Source: Scatophagus argus (Eukaryota > Chordata > Actinopteri > Scatophagidae). Taken from it: DNA of 64,000 nucleotides. Each line of letters opens with the position of its first letter. The stretch's first letter is position 1. Positions 1 through 18,677 of this stretch are shown here, piece by piece. The stretch lies in assembly GCF_020382885.2 (NCBI RefSeq), contig NC_058513.1, forward strand, positions 10,139,774 through 10,203,773, in the 5' to 3' direction. The position numbers and the translations under genes were made by a program. Under the pieces are notes generated by a model, which was given only the letters and a program-made list of their open reading frames with translations, was not told where the DNA came from and ran no database searches.

Positions 1-20
1 TGTGTGTGTGTGTGTGTGTG
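1..20. repeat. (TG)n microsatellite at the window edge
   Basis: Pure TG dinucleotide run, cut by the window start, so its true length is unknown. Confidence 0.9.
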
Positions 21-994
21 CATGTGCATATTTCACAGAAGTTAAGTGAATAAGTAGAGATCCATTTCAAAGTGGTCCTGATTTGATGATATATGTGTAT
101 GCTTCACTCAGTCCAAAGGCCTAAAATACCCTAATAAAGCCATGCTACACAATTAACCTGTCACATTTTTAAACTCTACTTAAATCGTCTTTGACTATTT
201 TTAGGATGAAATAAGAGTCCTCATTTTTATACGTTTGAAAATGTGTTAGTTGCCCATGTTTTGTCCAGCATTTTTTGGCTGTAAGGGTTGAGCCATTTGG
301 TTAAAATCAACATCACATTATGCATATTTAAAAGAATCTTGATGTTCACTGAACATCAAGATCAACATTGGTAATGACTTGTTCCAGTGCATCCCATGTA
401 TGCCTGAACACACTGAGATCTGGGGAGTTTTGGGGGCCAAATTGAGCTTTTTGTCATGTTCCACAAGCTGTTCCTGAACATTTTTTGTGGTGTGGTTACT
501 TGGTTTGTCTTGCTGAGCGGACGACCACCGCACTAAGAGCATGGCATTATTCTCTTCACATGTCAGTGGTTTTAATGTTTTGGTTGATCAGCATATGCCC
601 AGTTGTCATGCATTACATTAGAGAAGGTTTTTCATACATGTAAAACTTGGCCTGTATGCCAGGTATAAAGCTACATCAGCAGCCAGTTAGCCTAGCTTAG
701 CATTAATACTGAAAACATCATGATATGATCAAATTTTAACAATACAATTTCACTCAAAGTTGATGACCAACAGTATGCATTGTTGCCTGACTCTTTGTGG
801 TTCAGAGGGCAAGCTATCCTGAGCAGGTCATCTGGTCTAAGTCTAAGGCTCATAGCTATTTGCAGCTGGGGGCCCCCCTTTCTAAAAATGTGTGTCCTTA
901 TGAGAGTGTCAGGTGCTTTGTATAAAAGCATCCAACAAATGCCAGACTGTGTAATTTGATGTTATGTTCTGTGCCTGCTGTGCTTGTGTTGCAG

Positions 995-7855
<6,861 letters not shown>

Positions 7856-10800
7856 AGAGAGGGGCTGTGAGCAATATGATGAACTCAAGTCACAGATTCT
7901 GTTCTACTGAGGGAAGTGAACAGTGGGAAGGGGAAGATGAATGTTTGTGGGACAGAAATGAGCTGGGTGGTGTGATTGATATTGGGAATAAGCATGTGGA
8001 AGTGAATCTCTCCTCAATATCAAGTGAAGTACATGAATCCAAACTAGTTGGGGTTGTCTGGCACTGAAGTCACAAAATCACCCAGCTGTGACACGCCATG
8101 ACTCAATGCAATGTAGCATTAATCTGGTGTTTGTGGTGTTTGTGTTCCTGTCTCCCTCTCAGAAATCTGTGCTTTCTATGTGACTGCTAAAAAGAAGTTC
8201 AGTCTATGTATATACAACGCAGTACTTGATAAACAAATGAATTCACATTTGAAAAAAAAAACCCATCACGGTACAAGAAGAGTCAGATTGTCACAAAATC
8301 CAATATTTAATCAGATCATTGAATGCTGTTTTTTATGTTTTATTTTCTTTTTGTTTCTTCTACATGTGAAGCCTTTTTTCGTATTCCCTTTGGTTCCCTC
8401 TTGTGTCTTGATATGCATTCAGGCCAGCTCAAAGGAAAAAAAAAAACATATAGAACACTTTGACAAAGTGAGCCATGTTGTGCATTGAAGGTGATGTTTA
8501 GTATTCTGGTCACTTTCTCGGACCTGATGGGGGTCTTCAACACACTCAAAGCCATTTTGTTTTGGCCACAGAAGACCCTGCAGCCCATCTGGCCAGTAGA
8601 CATGCTCTCTGAAAGAAAGGCATGCTGTATGTAGAAGACAGGGACATTGTGCCACACTGATGTCTGTGGTTGTTAGTGTCTGTAGCTGCAGCTACTTTGT
8701 GGTACAGCAGATGAGATATGAGGTACTAGCAGACTTTCTGAGTGGCAGAAATTACAAAAAAACAAAAAACTATATACAGGTAACTTAAGTTAGAGCCAGC
8801 TTTTCAGGGATTTATCATTTTACAAAGAATTATGGGAGGTTATGTGCATTTTAAATGGTGCACAATGCACTACATGTTCGTATACTGCATATACCCTCCA
8901 GGCTTGTGTTATCGCAGTGAGCCTTTTGGTGGCCTTTCACTGCACAAGAAAGCAGTGCAAGTTACTGGTGAGTATATTCCACAAGAAGTGAAGAATTTGC
9001 ATGTGAATATACATGTGTTTGCTACCCTTTATGGAACAAAGAGCAATTCTTCTGTTTGTGTTTTTGTGTTAAAGTCAGCAATGCACTAGACACTGGAGCT
9101 GAATGTGAATCTGCGGAGGATAATTTTAATTCTGCTGTTTGTGTTTTTGTGTTAAAGTCAGCAATGCACTAGACACTGGAGCTGAATGTGAATCTGCGGA
9201 GGATAATTTGGATAATCAGTGCATGGCTCAAATTCCACTCAGCGAGAACACACTGGCAGCCCAGTTAATAATCAACAGAATTTTTTTTTTTTTTTTTTTT
9301 TTTTGAAGCGTGTTTTTTCCATGTTAACTGGTGCTGGGCTGGGGGAGGTCAAAATCCAGTCAATGGAGCCATTGTCTGACCCTCACATCCTTGATGGAAA
9401 GTCAGTGCTCTCTCAGCTCGCACGTCCCAACAACTGTTGTTGTCGCAGCTTTGAAAAGAGAGAAACAGTTTTCCTCTACAGAGGTTTGGAACTTGCCGGC
9501 AAAATGTGGTTCAGTGTTTCGGCCTCAAAATCCTCAACAAGTCAACTGACTGGGTTGTTGAAATATGTAGAACCCTCCACAACCCTATCAACACAGCAGC
9601 TTTACTCTGAAAGTCTTTGGGAAAGTTTGTTCTCATATGGGTTTTGAAGATTTCCTCCCCACCCCAGAAATGGAAATAGATGGGGTTTTTTTTTTTACAT
9701 AAAAATGTGCTCAAAATTTATTTTAATACCTTCAGCTATCATATACTAATATAATTTAGAAAGGAGTTATTATTTAGTGATAAGATAACAGTTTTTCATA
9801 AACATAACAGTTGTGTCTGAAAACATAACAGTTTTTCTTCCGTGTTTGAATATATATTTAAAACATCCAACATGTAATTTGAGGAAATTCGAGGTGCTAT
9901 TGGGGGGGGGAGTAAGTTAGTACCCATAAACATGAACTGTGAGTGCTGGAGGTACGACTTTTTCACAGGATCATAACAATATTACAGCAGAGCTCACATG
10001 CGTTTCTTATGAATGTGTTATTTCTCCTAGATAGTATGAGACCCCAACTTTATGCACAATCAATGTACGCCTGTTTACACTGTAGTGTCATTTTGTATGA
10101 AAAGTCTCATGTAGCTGATACATTACCCAGGAATCTCACAGATGAGGGTCTGATCTACCTTCTGTCCTCCCTAAAACCATGTGTGTTCCTTCTTTGTTTG
10201 TCTTGTTCTCTGACACAGTTTTGATATAAAACCATTCAATTGTACAGAGGTAGAGGACTGGCACCAGTCACGGTCTGGTGACTTTGTGGTTTGTGCTGAA
10301 TCATGTTAAATCTCCTGCTATTCTCCCTGCTGAAGTGTTCTTCGGCAAAATGCTGAATCATGATCAGCTCAATGTCAAAAAAGTAAATTGTTGTTTTGCT
10401 CTTCGTAAATTGTGAGATTGAGCAGAAGAGTAAGCTGAACTAAAATGTGTCCTGTGGTTGTTTTTATAAGTTTGTTAAACATCTACCTGTGTGTTTAAAA
10501 AGTCTGAAATGTGACCGAAGCAAGAAACTGCATGTTTTTTGGCCAGGAGTAAGCCTAAGAGGAAGGAAGGAATAGTAAGCTAACAGGAGTGTGCGAGTGG
10601 TTTTACGAAATCAAATATCTGTAATTTACATTTTGAAAAAAACAAAATCTTTTGTACTTGTGAATATTTTTTACCTTTCACAGTTTGTCTGATTGTGACA
10701 ATATATGAATAATAACCATTTTTATTGGGAATTTTTAATGCATAATTTTCTATTTGGTCAGTAAGTAAGTTGGTAGCTAATTTGATTGGTTAAATTGTGA

Positions 10801-11734
10801 CCGGTTGCTCTACTGTGGAGGGAGAGGAGAGTAAATACATAAGACAAATATTTCATGAAGAAATGGTCATTTTTATATGGAATTGTTTGAAAACATTATT
10901 TGTGTTTAAAAAAAGTTTAAAAGCATACATAAAGTGTTTAAAACTCGAGCTGCAGCATGTTGTGATCCTTTACAGAGGAAACCTGATTTTTCCTGTTAGC
11001 AGTTTTCTTTTCCCTCAACATTGGGTTTCTTTTATGTGAACTGCATCAAATACTGAAAAAAGTGCAACATATCAGAAACAGATGTGATATGAAACATTTT
11101 AGAAAACAATAAGGGAAAGGAAAAGCACATAGATTAAATACGTAAAAATAATACTTACAGATTTTGTATTTTGAGACTGATTGAAACAATCTTAAATTGT
11201 AAAGGAATCCTGTCTTCACCTGGACTTACTTGAAAATATGCATTGATTGCAATACATTTGGCCTGTCTTAAACCTCAGTGTTGCTCACAAAATGAGCTAC
11301 AGAAATGTGAAAACTCAGACTTAATCCACTACAGGGTGCTGAGCATACAACAAACTGTTCCTGCCACCCAGTGACGAAAACTGGAACTACAGCAACAGGG
11401 TTTCGCTGAAGGAGAAAGAGCATCAGGGCATCATGTACTTGTTTGAATTCTCTGAATTGTGTTTACTATGTTAGTTGATTTTCATTCTTTTTTTTTTCTT
11501 CATACATACTCCTTTGGAACCACCAGACGGCCAATGTCTCCTGGGTTGGGGTTTCAGTTAAGTTAGTTCCTGTTTTGTTTTGAAGGCTTTCCTCCTCGTG
11601 TGTACACATCCTGTCTTTGTCTCTTCCTGCTTTTGTGATTGCCCTGATTAGTTTCATCTGTCCTTCACAAGCCTACTGTGTATTCAGTCTAACTGCTTTT
11701 CCTGCTTCAGTTGTCAGTTTGAACTGAACTTGAT
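7856..11734 (+). other. erbb2 3' UTR and intergenic DNA, no other gene seen
   Basis: About 3.9 kb after the erbb2 stop without a convincing coding frame; the short frames show no domain or conserved pattern. It holds an 83-bp tandem duplication (9045-9210), a poly-T run (about 9283-9304) and AT-rich sequence. I found no AATAAA soon after the stop; an ATTAAA lies near 11133. The end of the erbb2 transcript is therefore not located. Confidence 0.5.
9045..9210 (+). repeat. Two-copy 83-bp tandem duplication
   Basis: Units 9045-9127 and 9128-9210 are almost identical; I see differences only around the seventh base (TTCTG versus TGCTG) and the last base. The near-identity implies a recent duplication, or a collapsed or expanded assembly artefact. 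Confidence 0.93.
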
Positions 11735-11786
11735 GCTTCAAATAATTCCATCCATTTTCTATACCGCTTATCCGCTTCAAATAATT
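11735..11786 (-). mobile_element. 26-bp retroelement insertion with 13-bp target-site duplication
   Basis: The 13-mer GCTTCAAATAATT occurs perfectly at 11735-11747 and 11774-11786. Between them lies a 26-bp insert (11748-11773) identical to the (ATCC)-tailed end of the 19105-19228 element. This is an extremely 5'-truncated copy made by target-primed reverse transcription, with the source 3' end on the minus strand. Confidence 0.85.
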
Positions 11787-12269
11787 ATGTCTTTATTTCT
11801 TTTATGCCTTTATTAGATGGCAAAAGTAAATGACATGAAATTCTGGTGGTACGTGTTATTATGTTCCAGAGTTGCAGACCTGGTAAATATTGTAAAGAAA
11901 TGAAATGAAAACACACACACAGAAATGGTATTTTATATAAATGTGTGGGTTTCTTCAGCTGGCCTAATAGGTTGATCTTTGACCTTGAACTGTACATGAG
12001 GCAAAAATAATTTGACCATAGTCTTTGCAAATTATATCATATTATCTACTTAACCAGCACTTGTAACAACACATTAACCAATGAAATCAACAATACCCGG
12101 ACTTATCTGGAGTTTTGGTCTCTAAAAATATCTGTAGAGACCAAGATTGGAACATGATCCTCCATGTAACTTACATATTCAAATTATAATTTTCATAAAA
12201 TAAACAAATTGACCACTTACTAGAAATATAACTTCACATACTGGAAATTAAAATCCATTTTGAATTTAT

Positions 12270-13220
12270 ATGAGCTTGCTGTGTATGCATTCCTGTTTTG
12301 TTTTACTCATCGCAATCTTGGGCAAATCCAAAGGCTCCTACGAGATGTTTCTTCATGTGCATCCTCGCTCTCAGAATCTAACCTTCAACTTAAGTGAGCC
12401 TTTGGAAGACACGTTTGGACACTGTGGCGACAAGATAGCAGGTATAATCGTCTGGGCTTCCCTCAGCACTCTTTTCTCTCTGGTTGGATGTCCTGCGTGT
12501 GTTGCTGTTCTCTGGGAGCTGTTTCGGAGACACAAAGCAGGAACCACCATCACCCCCAATGAATTCTTCATGCTCAACCTCACCATCATGGACCTCATCT
12601 TCTTATTTTTTGTCCCATTTGGGCTGTGCAACTTCCTCTTGTGGCACATCAAGTCTGTTCAAATGTTAAGCAACTTTCTGTACGCCCTGAACCTGGCTGG
12701 ACGACCTCTCCTAACAGCATGTATGTGTTTGGACTGCTACCTGGCTGTGGTCCATCCCGTCACCTACCGCACAAGGAAGAGTCTGACTCCTCGACTACTT
12801 ATGGCTGCCACTGTATGGATCATCACAATAGCTCAAGGGACCACAGCCATGGTCATTGATGAGCTGAACCACAGTGCCTGGGCCATGTTTCTGTACATCA
12901 TAGCGCTGCCCGTCATTCTCCTCTGTGATGTCTCCATCCTCTGGACTCTGAAGAAATCCTTTCACACAGGGGGAGACCTCCACCCCAAGAAGAAGAAGGC
13001 TCTCCAGATCATTACCAACAGTATGGTCATGACCATCACCTCATATGTCCCTCCACCGCTGGTATACATCATTGGGGATCTGATTATTAGTGATGAAGAA
13101 ATATATGACTGTTTCTTAGCAATACCTATCCTGATAACCCCGACTGCAGGGAGTGTCATCATGCCTCTGCTCTATTTGGGCAATCTGGGTAGTCTGAAGA
13201 GCCACTGCTGTTTGGTGTAA
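12270..13220 (+). CDS. Atypical class A (rhodopsin-like) GPCR, single coding exon
   Basis: A 316-codon intronless frame with seven hydrophobic segments, related to the gene at 15699-16601 over its whole length (shared TPN-FF-LNL, YALN, GRPLL-AC-CLDCYLAVVHP, KSLTPR, TNS, MP-LYL). The conserved TM2 Asp is present (LNLTIMDL) and NLTFNLS gives N-glycosylation sites at the N-terminus. DRY is replaced by DCY, NPxxY by MPLLY, no Cys sits at the usual TM3 start or in ECL2, and the TM6 CWxP tryptophan is absent (SYVPPP). Family not assigned; KSLTPR-type loops suggest a fish chemoattractant/P2Y-like group, by inference only. The start is uncertain: ATG at 12270 gives a hydrophobic leader, but ATG at 12345 (MFLHVHP) aligns with the sister protein's MFLPSKH. 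Possible polyA signal AATAAA at 13503. Confidence 0.85.
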   Translation: MSLLCMHSCFVLLIAILGKSKGSYEMFLHVHPRSQNLTFNLSEPLEDTFGHCGDKIAGIIVWASLSTLFSLVGCPACVAVLWELFRRHKAGTTITPNEFFMLNLTIMDLIFLFFVPFGLCNFLLWHIKSVQMLSNFLYALNLAGRPLLTACMCLDCYLAVVHPVTYRTRKSLTPRLLMAATVWIITIAQGTTAMVIDELNHSAWAMFLYIIALPVILLCDVSILWTLKKSFHTGGDLHPKKKKALQIITNSMVMTITSYVPPPLVYIIGDLIISDEEIYDCFLAIPILITPTAGSVIMPLLYLGNLGSLKSHCCLV

Positions 13221-14539
13221 CAGGCTAGATGCTTTATAATAGACTTTGTTAGTAATGTGTGTCGCTTGCAAAATGCATGAAGATGGAATGACTTTGATCA
13301 AATTTTGTGTAGCCAACAGAAAATAAGACACATATTGACTGTTTGTAGCTGAAGGTGTTTTTTTTTTCTTTATTCTTCATTGGTAACCATGGCATCTACA
13401 GGAAAATTACTGTATACATTAATGTAATTTTCACTCCCAGTGTGACAAGTAGTATGCTCAAAAGGCCCTCTTGAGGTTATCTCACCTAATCTTTCAAATA
13501 TAAATAAAAGAAAATAGAAAAGATAGAAAGATAAGATAAGAGGCCGTAAACTTAAACATTTCTTAAACATATGTTACCCAGCAGAGCTTATCTGATTCCA
13601 GTCTTCAAGGCAGCCTTTGGCCCCAACTGCTATGTTTTACTCTATGAATACAGATAGATACTTAGCTAAGTTAGTGATGTAAATAAGTTATGTGTCAGTC
13701 AGCAATGGTGTCGGATTTCGGGATGAGGAGCTCATAATATATTGCGTAAATTTGGTGCTTTGTAGATGTTTTGTAGAAAATAATCATTTTGATGAAAGAG
13801 CTGTTAAATTATAGTTAACTCATGCACGTTATCTCTCTGTTTTTCTGTAATAGTAAACTTTTGAGATCAGTCAAAGTTTGATGTTTGATGATATTCACTA
13901 TAAGATCGCTGTATTAAAATGCACGAACGCTCATAATTCAGCACAATTAATGAAATTCATAAATGAAATTAACTGTATGTGAGAGTAAAAGATTTAAACT
14001 GTGATGCAAAATCTAAGGTAAAAACAAAAAAATAGGAAATACAACCTCTTTTTGTCTGCCTGAAAATTAAATCTGTTTTTATTAAATACTGTTAGAATCG
14101 CTCAGTAGTGTACATCTTCACTGATGCAGTATGTAAATCAAAATGATTTGCTTATATCTGCACACCTGCATGAGTACAACTATCGTGAAAAATGACCTGT
14201 CTGCCTCCAGCATTTACATGTGTAATAGATCGTTGTACCTCATGCAAATTGATAGGAGAAAATACGTCTTGTGATGCAGCTGATGAGCTCGTAAAGAGGC
14301 TTTTCCCCCCTCACATTTACCGCACCTTTAATTCATTGTGTCAGATCAATATCTCAGTCTGAGGTTTTTAAAAAGTATAAACAGAAGAAGTATCTTCTAG
14401 ACTACGTTATATAGTTCATGGCTTAGTTCTGCTAACTGAAAAACTTTACATCTTTTGCAAATTATCAAATAATTATAAGATAAAAGTTCCAGTGGTAACT
14501 CTAAAGCAGGTCAAACGGTTTTCCTCAGAATTTTTTCCC
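13221..14539. other. Intergenic, AT-rich, no gene seen
   Basis: Downstream flank of the first GPCR gene, probably including its 3' UTR (AATAAA at 13503-13508). No coding frame or recognised repeat. Confidence 0.5.
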
Positions 14540-15260
14540 CCAAGATGTTTATTGTCATGTGTATATGACAATAAATAAAATTAGAGAAACAAGTTAAATT
14601 AAAAGCTTATGGCCTGAGGGTAAAAAATATTCCTGAGTCTTGCTGTCCTTGATCTCACGTCGTTAGAAATGTGAAGAAGTTGTGTTGCGGGTGTGTACTG
14701 TCCTTGATGATGTTGCATGCTCTCCTGATGACCCTGATTATGTAAATGTCCTGTAGTGATAGGAAGGTTGCTGAAATAAAAAGAGATGAACTGTGCATAT
14801 TTTATCACATGTTGGAGAGCCTTCCTATCCTGAGCAGTGCAGTTCCCAAACCTCGCTGTGATTGAGGTGGTGATGATATTCTCAATGGTGCTTCTGTTAA
14901 AGTTACTGAGGATTTTGGTAGACATACCAAACTTCCTCAGCCTTCTCAAGAAGTATGGCCTTTGTTGAGATTTCTTCAGGAGGTTCTCACTGATGCTGGG
15001 GTTGGTCTGGGAGGCCACAAAGTCAGGGGTGAAGAGGCTATACAGTAGTGGACTCAACAAACAACCCTGAAGGGTCCCTATGCTCAAAGTCCTAGTGTCT
15101 GATTTCCCATTTTGACTGACGTGGGTCTGTCTGTCAAGAAGTTCTGCACCCAGTTACAGAGGGAGGGCGTCAGGAGATTTTCATGTTATCTAATTTTCCA
15201 GACATGTTGGGAGATGAAGTACTTCCAAGGGCATCATAAACCACATTAGCTGGGGTGTCA
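14540..15260 (-). pseudogene. Decayed reverse transcriptase fragment of a non-LTR retrotransposon
   Basis: The minus-strand frame 14599-15087 encodes QGCLLSPLLYSLFTPDFVAS, then jumps directly to KKSQQRPYFLRRLRKFGMST, STIENIITTSITARFGNCTA, QDRKALQHV and a C-terminal FYPQAI. These are RT motifs of jockey-superfamily elements (L2/CR1/Rex1 type). The FADD active-site block between them is gone. Upstream, near 15100-15180, the same protein continues in another frame (LCNWVQNFLTDRPTSVKMG) after two stops, so at least one frameshift is present. The 3' end has a hairpin at 14548-14575 (TTTATTGTCA paired with TGACAATAAA). It sits between the two GPCR genes and is dead. Confidence 0.82.
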
Positions 15261-15698
15261 GAGTTATCCTATTTTCCACTATGGGAAGAAAAGTGGTTTA
15301 CCATCACTGATCATGAGCAAAACAACTACTTCAACAGCTTTATTGTAAGATTTACTTTGTAAAACATTCGACCTTTCACTTCTAATTAGGACTACAATAT
15401 CAAAACCGGTTTAGGTCTACAGCTTCGCGAGCACACAAACAGCCTGTACAGATTTTAACAAGCAAGAGGATTAGGTTTTACACAGTTCGGTTTTCGCGGT
15501 ATATTTTAACTTTCTTTTAAACACATACCCCATATATGACAGATAAAGTAAATTAATAACAACAAGCAAGAAAAATATAAAATTAAATGAATGAAATCAA
15601 GAGATAAAAAACTTTGTCATAATGGGATACAGGCATGACAATTTCCATCCTAACATATCGAGGCTGAGTTAAAGTTGACCACTGAAACTCAAATTGAA

Positions 15699-16601
15699 TT
15701 AAGATATCCTACATCCTCCAAACCTGAAACAATCCAATTTCCCATTATTGCTTAGGTAGAGTATAGGCATGACCACAGATCCCAAAGTGGAAGAAACAGT
15801 GACCGGGATAACAAGAAGGCACATGAAGACATTATCATTGCTGATCAGGTGCTGCCCAATTGCTACCAGAATTATGGGAGGAAGGTAAGAGAGCAGTATT
15901 ATCACCAGACTGTTGGTGACGGTCTGAATGGCTCTTTGCTTCTGTGGGTGGATGTTTTGCCTGCCAGGGCAAGACTTGACTAGTGCATGGAGGATGAAAG
16001 AATCACAGACTCCAATTATTAAAATGGCTATGATAAATGGCACAATAGAAAACATGGACATGAATAACTTGTAAGAAAGAAAGTATGCAATCCCAGTGGC
16101 AAGTGTCAAAGTCCAGACAATGGCAGCCATCACAACCCTGGGAGTCAAACTCTTGCTCTTGTGGTAGGTGAGTGGATGAACCACAGCCAGGTAACAGTCC
16201 AGACAGATGCAAGCCATCAGAAGGGGTCTCCCACATACGTTCAAGGCATAAATGTTGTTCCAAACTGATTCGAACACAAAACTTTTCCAGATGAAATGAT
16301 TCAGTGTTCCTGGTGGGATGAAGGCCAAGAAAGCAACATCCATGGCAGAGAGGTTCAGTTGGAAAAAAATGTTAGGTGTGAAGGGAGTTCCTCTCCTGTG
16401 GGCCTTAAAAATGTCCCAGAGTATAACAACTGATGCAGGAAAACCAATAGCAAAGCACAGAAGTGTTAAGAAAAGCCAAATATATTTGCCTGTCATAAAG
16501 GGCTCACATGCCTCAAAATCAAATCTTTCCCACACAAGTCCTGATGCGGCAGAGCTGTTGGACAGATGCTTTGAAGGAAGAAACATCTCAAGCGACATCA
16601 T
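15699..16601 (-). CDS. Atypical class A GPCR, single coding exon, sister of 12270-13220
   Basis: A 300-residue intronless receptor starting at ATG 16601-16599 (MMSLEMFLPSKH); the frame upstream to 16625 is open but begins with TTG, and a pyrimidine-CCCCAG before it could be a splice acceptor from a 5' UTR exon. Seven hydrophobic segments and an N-glycosylation site (SNSSA) are seen. Like its paralogue it has CLDCYLAVVHP in place of DRY, MPILYL in place of NPxxY, and no TM3/ECL2 cysteines. A Cys in the N-terminus (EACEPF) and one in the third outer loop (VFMCLLV) are shared with the paralogue (GHCGDK; YDCFLA). The two genes are convergent, about 2.5 kb apart, and probably arose by inverted local duplication. 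A minus-strand AATAAA (15339-15344) is a plausible polyA signal. Ligand and family unknown. Confidence 0.85.
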   Translation of the reverse strand: MMSLEMFLPSKHLSNSSAASGLVWERFDFEACEPFMTGKYIWLFLTLLCFAIGFPASVVILWDIFKAHRRGTPFTPNIFFQLNLSAMDVAFLAFIPPGTLNHFIWKSFVFESVWNNIYALNVCGRPLLMACICLDCYLAVVHPLTYHKSKSLTPRVVMAAIVWTLTLATGIAYFLSYKLFMSMFSIVPFIIAILIIGVCDSFILHALVKSCPGRQNIHPQKQRAIQTVTNSLVIILLSYLPPIILVAIGQHLISNDNVFMCLLVIPVTVSSTLGSVVMPILYLSNNGKLDCFRFGGCRIS

Positions 16602-18677
16602 TGAGCAAAGCAGTTTGGAGGACAAACAACCTGGGGGACAAAGATATACTTCTTACAGAGTGGAAAAAATAAATTCACAGACACATTCAGTCATGCTGTA
16701 AGCAACAATCTTTGGTGGAATAATACAAAAACATGCAGTCAAACATTTGTTTTTTAAGAAACTGTCAAGGTGCTGGCACATTTTTGACACTTCTTAGAAA
16801 ATGTACCTTTGTTCTATGTTTTAAATTTACAAAATTTACTGCACATACTGTACCTTTCTATGAGGTTTTGTAGGGATGTTTTTACAAGGTGCTACTACAA
16901 GTCTTGTTGCCTTGATGAAAGTGAGAAACCTCTGTGGGAGGTGCTGCAAGTCTTTGTGCGAACGCATCAATCAAATTCATAACCTAGTGTCAGTGGTGGC
17001 TTTGCAAATCACATAGATATGGAAAAAAGCCAACACAGCAGCACACAGGAGATCAGACACAGACATAAATCTCAAAACCAATGCTTTGTTTGTTCTGTCT
17101 CTCAGCTCTAACATGACAGTAGATCAAAAATGTTTTCCTAATAACACAACAACTAAATGAAATGAGACAATGAGCCAAAGTTCACCTCAGATTCTGTGTG
17201 GATTGATGTTGTCTTAGACTATATACGACAAAAGCCAAATATGGCTATATAATAAATCTGTCAAGACGAAAGTGAGATTGCAATGATGTTAGCACCTCTG
17301 TGAAGCTGTATTTGGGCACAGCAGAGCTTTGAGTTAAAAACTAATGCCAGTATTTTAACATTATACATTATTATACAACATTATGTAGCTGCTCTACATG
17401 TTTACCATGCTAGTTTAGTTTTGTTTGCTAATTAGTGCTTAACAAAAAGCACAGCTCATCAGTAGACAAATCAAAATGTCGGTCTGATGACAGAAAGAGA
17501 GTCAGAAGATCACCAGCATCATTACTGTTCATCCTGAAGGGGGGACCATGAGCAATCCATTCACCCATCCAATTCACCCATACATTCATACACTGACCTC
17601 TGTTTTCCAAAACTGATGCAAATATTTTTGCAAGCAATGTGTTGAGGAAACACATTCCTGACCCTGTGTGATGACTGGATGAGCAAATGTTGTTTTAGCT
17701 TTTAGCAGGTGGAAAAAACACAAAGTGAGTGGCAACTCAAACATCCTGTGCATTAAAGGCAAATTAGGTCTCGTATTCAGTTTTGTGACCAACCAAAACT
17801 GGGATTTCTGATTCACAATCGTCAGTATTTATGAGTTTAATCAGCTCTTTCTTTGCTGAGAGTTTGAAACTCAGGTGTGGAGGATGTCCTCTGTAATGCT
17901 GCATTCAAGTGCACTCATCAATTGTTCCTTCTAAAGTTGTAATAAACATAGAACCTGATGGACACTGAAGTTGTGGGCATAAAAATCACAATGAATAGTA
18001 ATGCTGCTTGATGTTTTACTGAAAACACAGTTGGCAACATTCACACAGAAGCTTGTTTGTAGGCTGAGGGCTTTGTTCTAAAAATATATTAGCACTTGTG
18101 ACAGCCTGAGAGGGGAACATTATCTCAATTACAAGCTTGAACATCATTGCAGTAACTGACATTGTGCACGAGAGGGAGTCGTTCTCATCCTAACCTGTGA
18201 ATTTAGCCAAACACTGTGGCTGTAAATAACATGAGATTGAAGTGGTGGAGATGGATGTCACTTTTGACACTATACCCAAGAGTTGTCTATAACAGATCCT
18301 ATACATAGGGGCCTCTAAATGACTGTTTGAAGGAAGTCATTTTTTCTTTATTTATCACTGCAATGTCTCACCTAGGACAAAGATTCCTGGAATTAAACTC
18401 CTATATCAAGACTGCTTTATGCAAAACCAGTACAGTCACAATTGCAATATTGTGTAAAAATTTAAGTTTGCACATTACCGATGTGATGTTTCAAGCAACA
18501 TTACAGATGTTTTATAAATGTTTTATCCTTTACTTGTTTTGCATTTCCCTCTGTTTTATGTCCTGCTGAATAAGAAAACATGCTGAAAATAGTTTTTCAC
18601 AAGATTCAGTCCATTTTGTCTGTTTGAATTAGATAAATTGATTCAAATCAAACTCCCCCCTCCTCTCTGTCTACCAG
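16602..18677. other. Intergenic, no gene seen
   Basis: About 2 kb of AT-rich sequence upstream of the second GPCR gene. I searched by eye for more dcaf7 exons here, because the last one survives at 18678, and found none. Confidence 0.45.
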
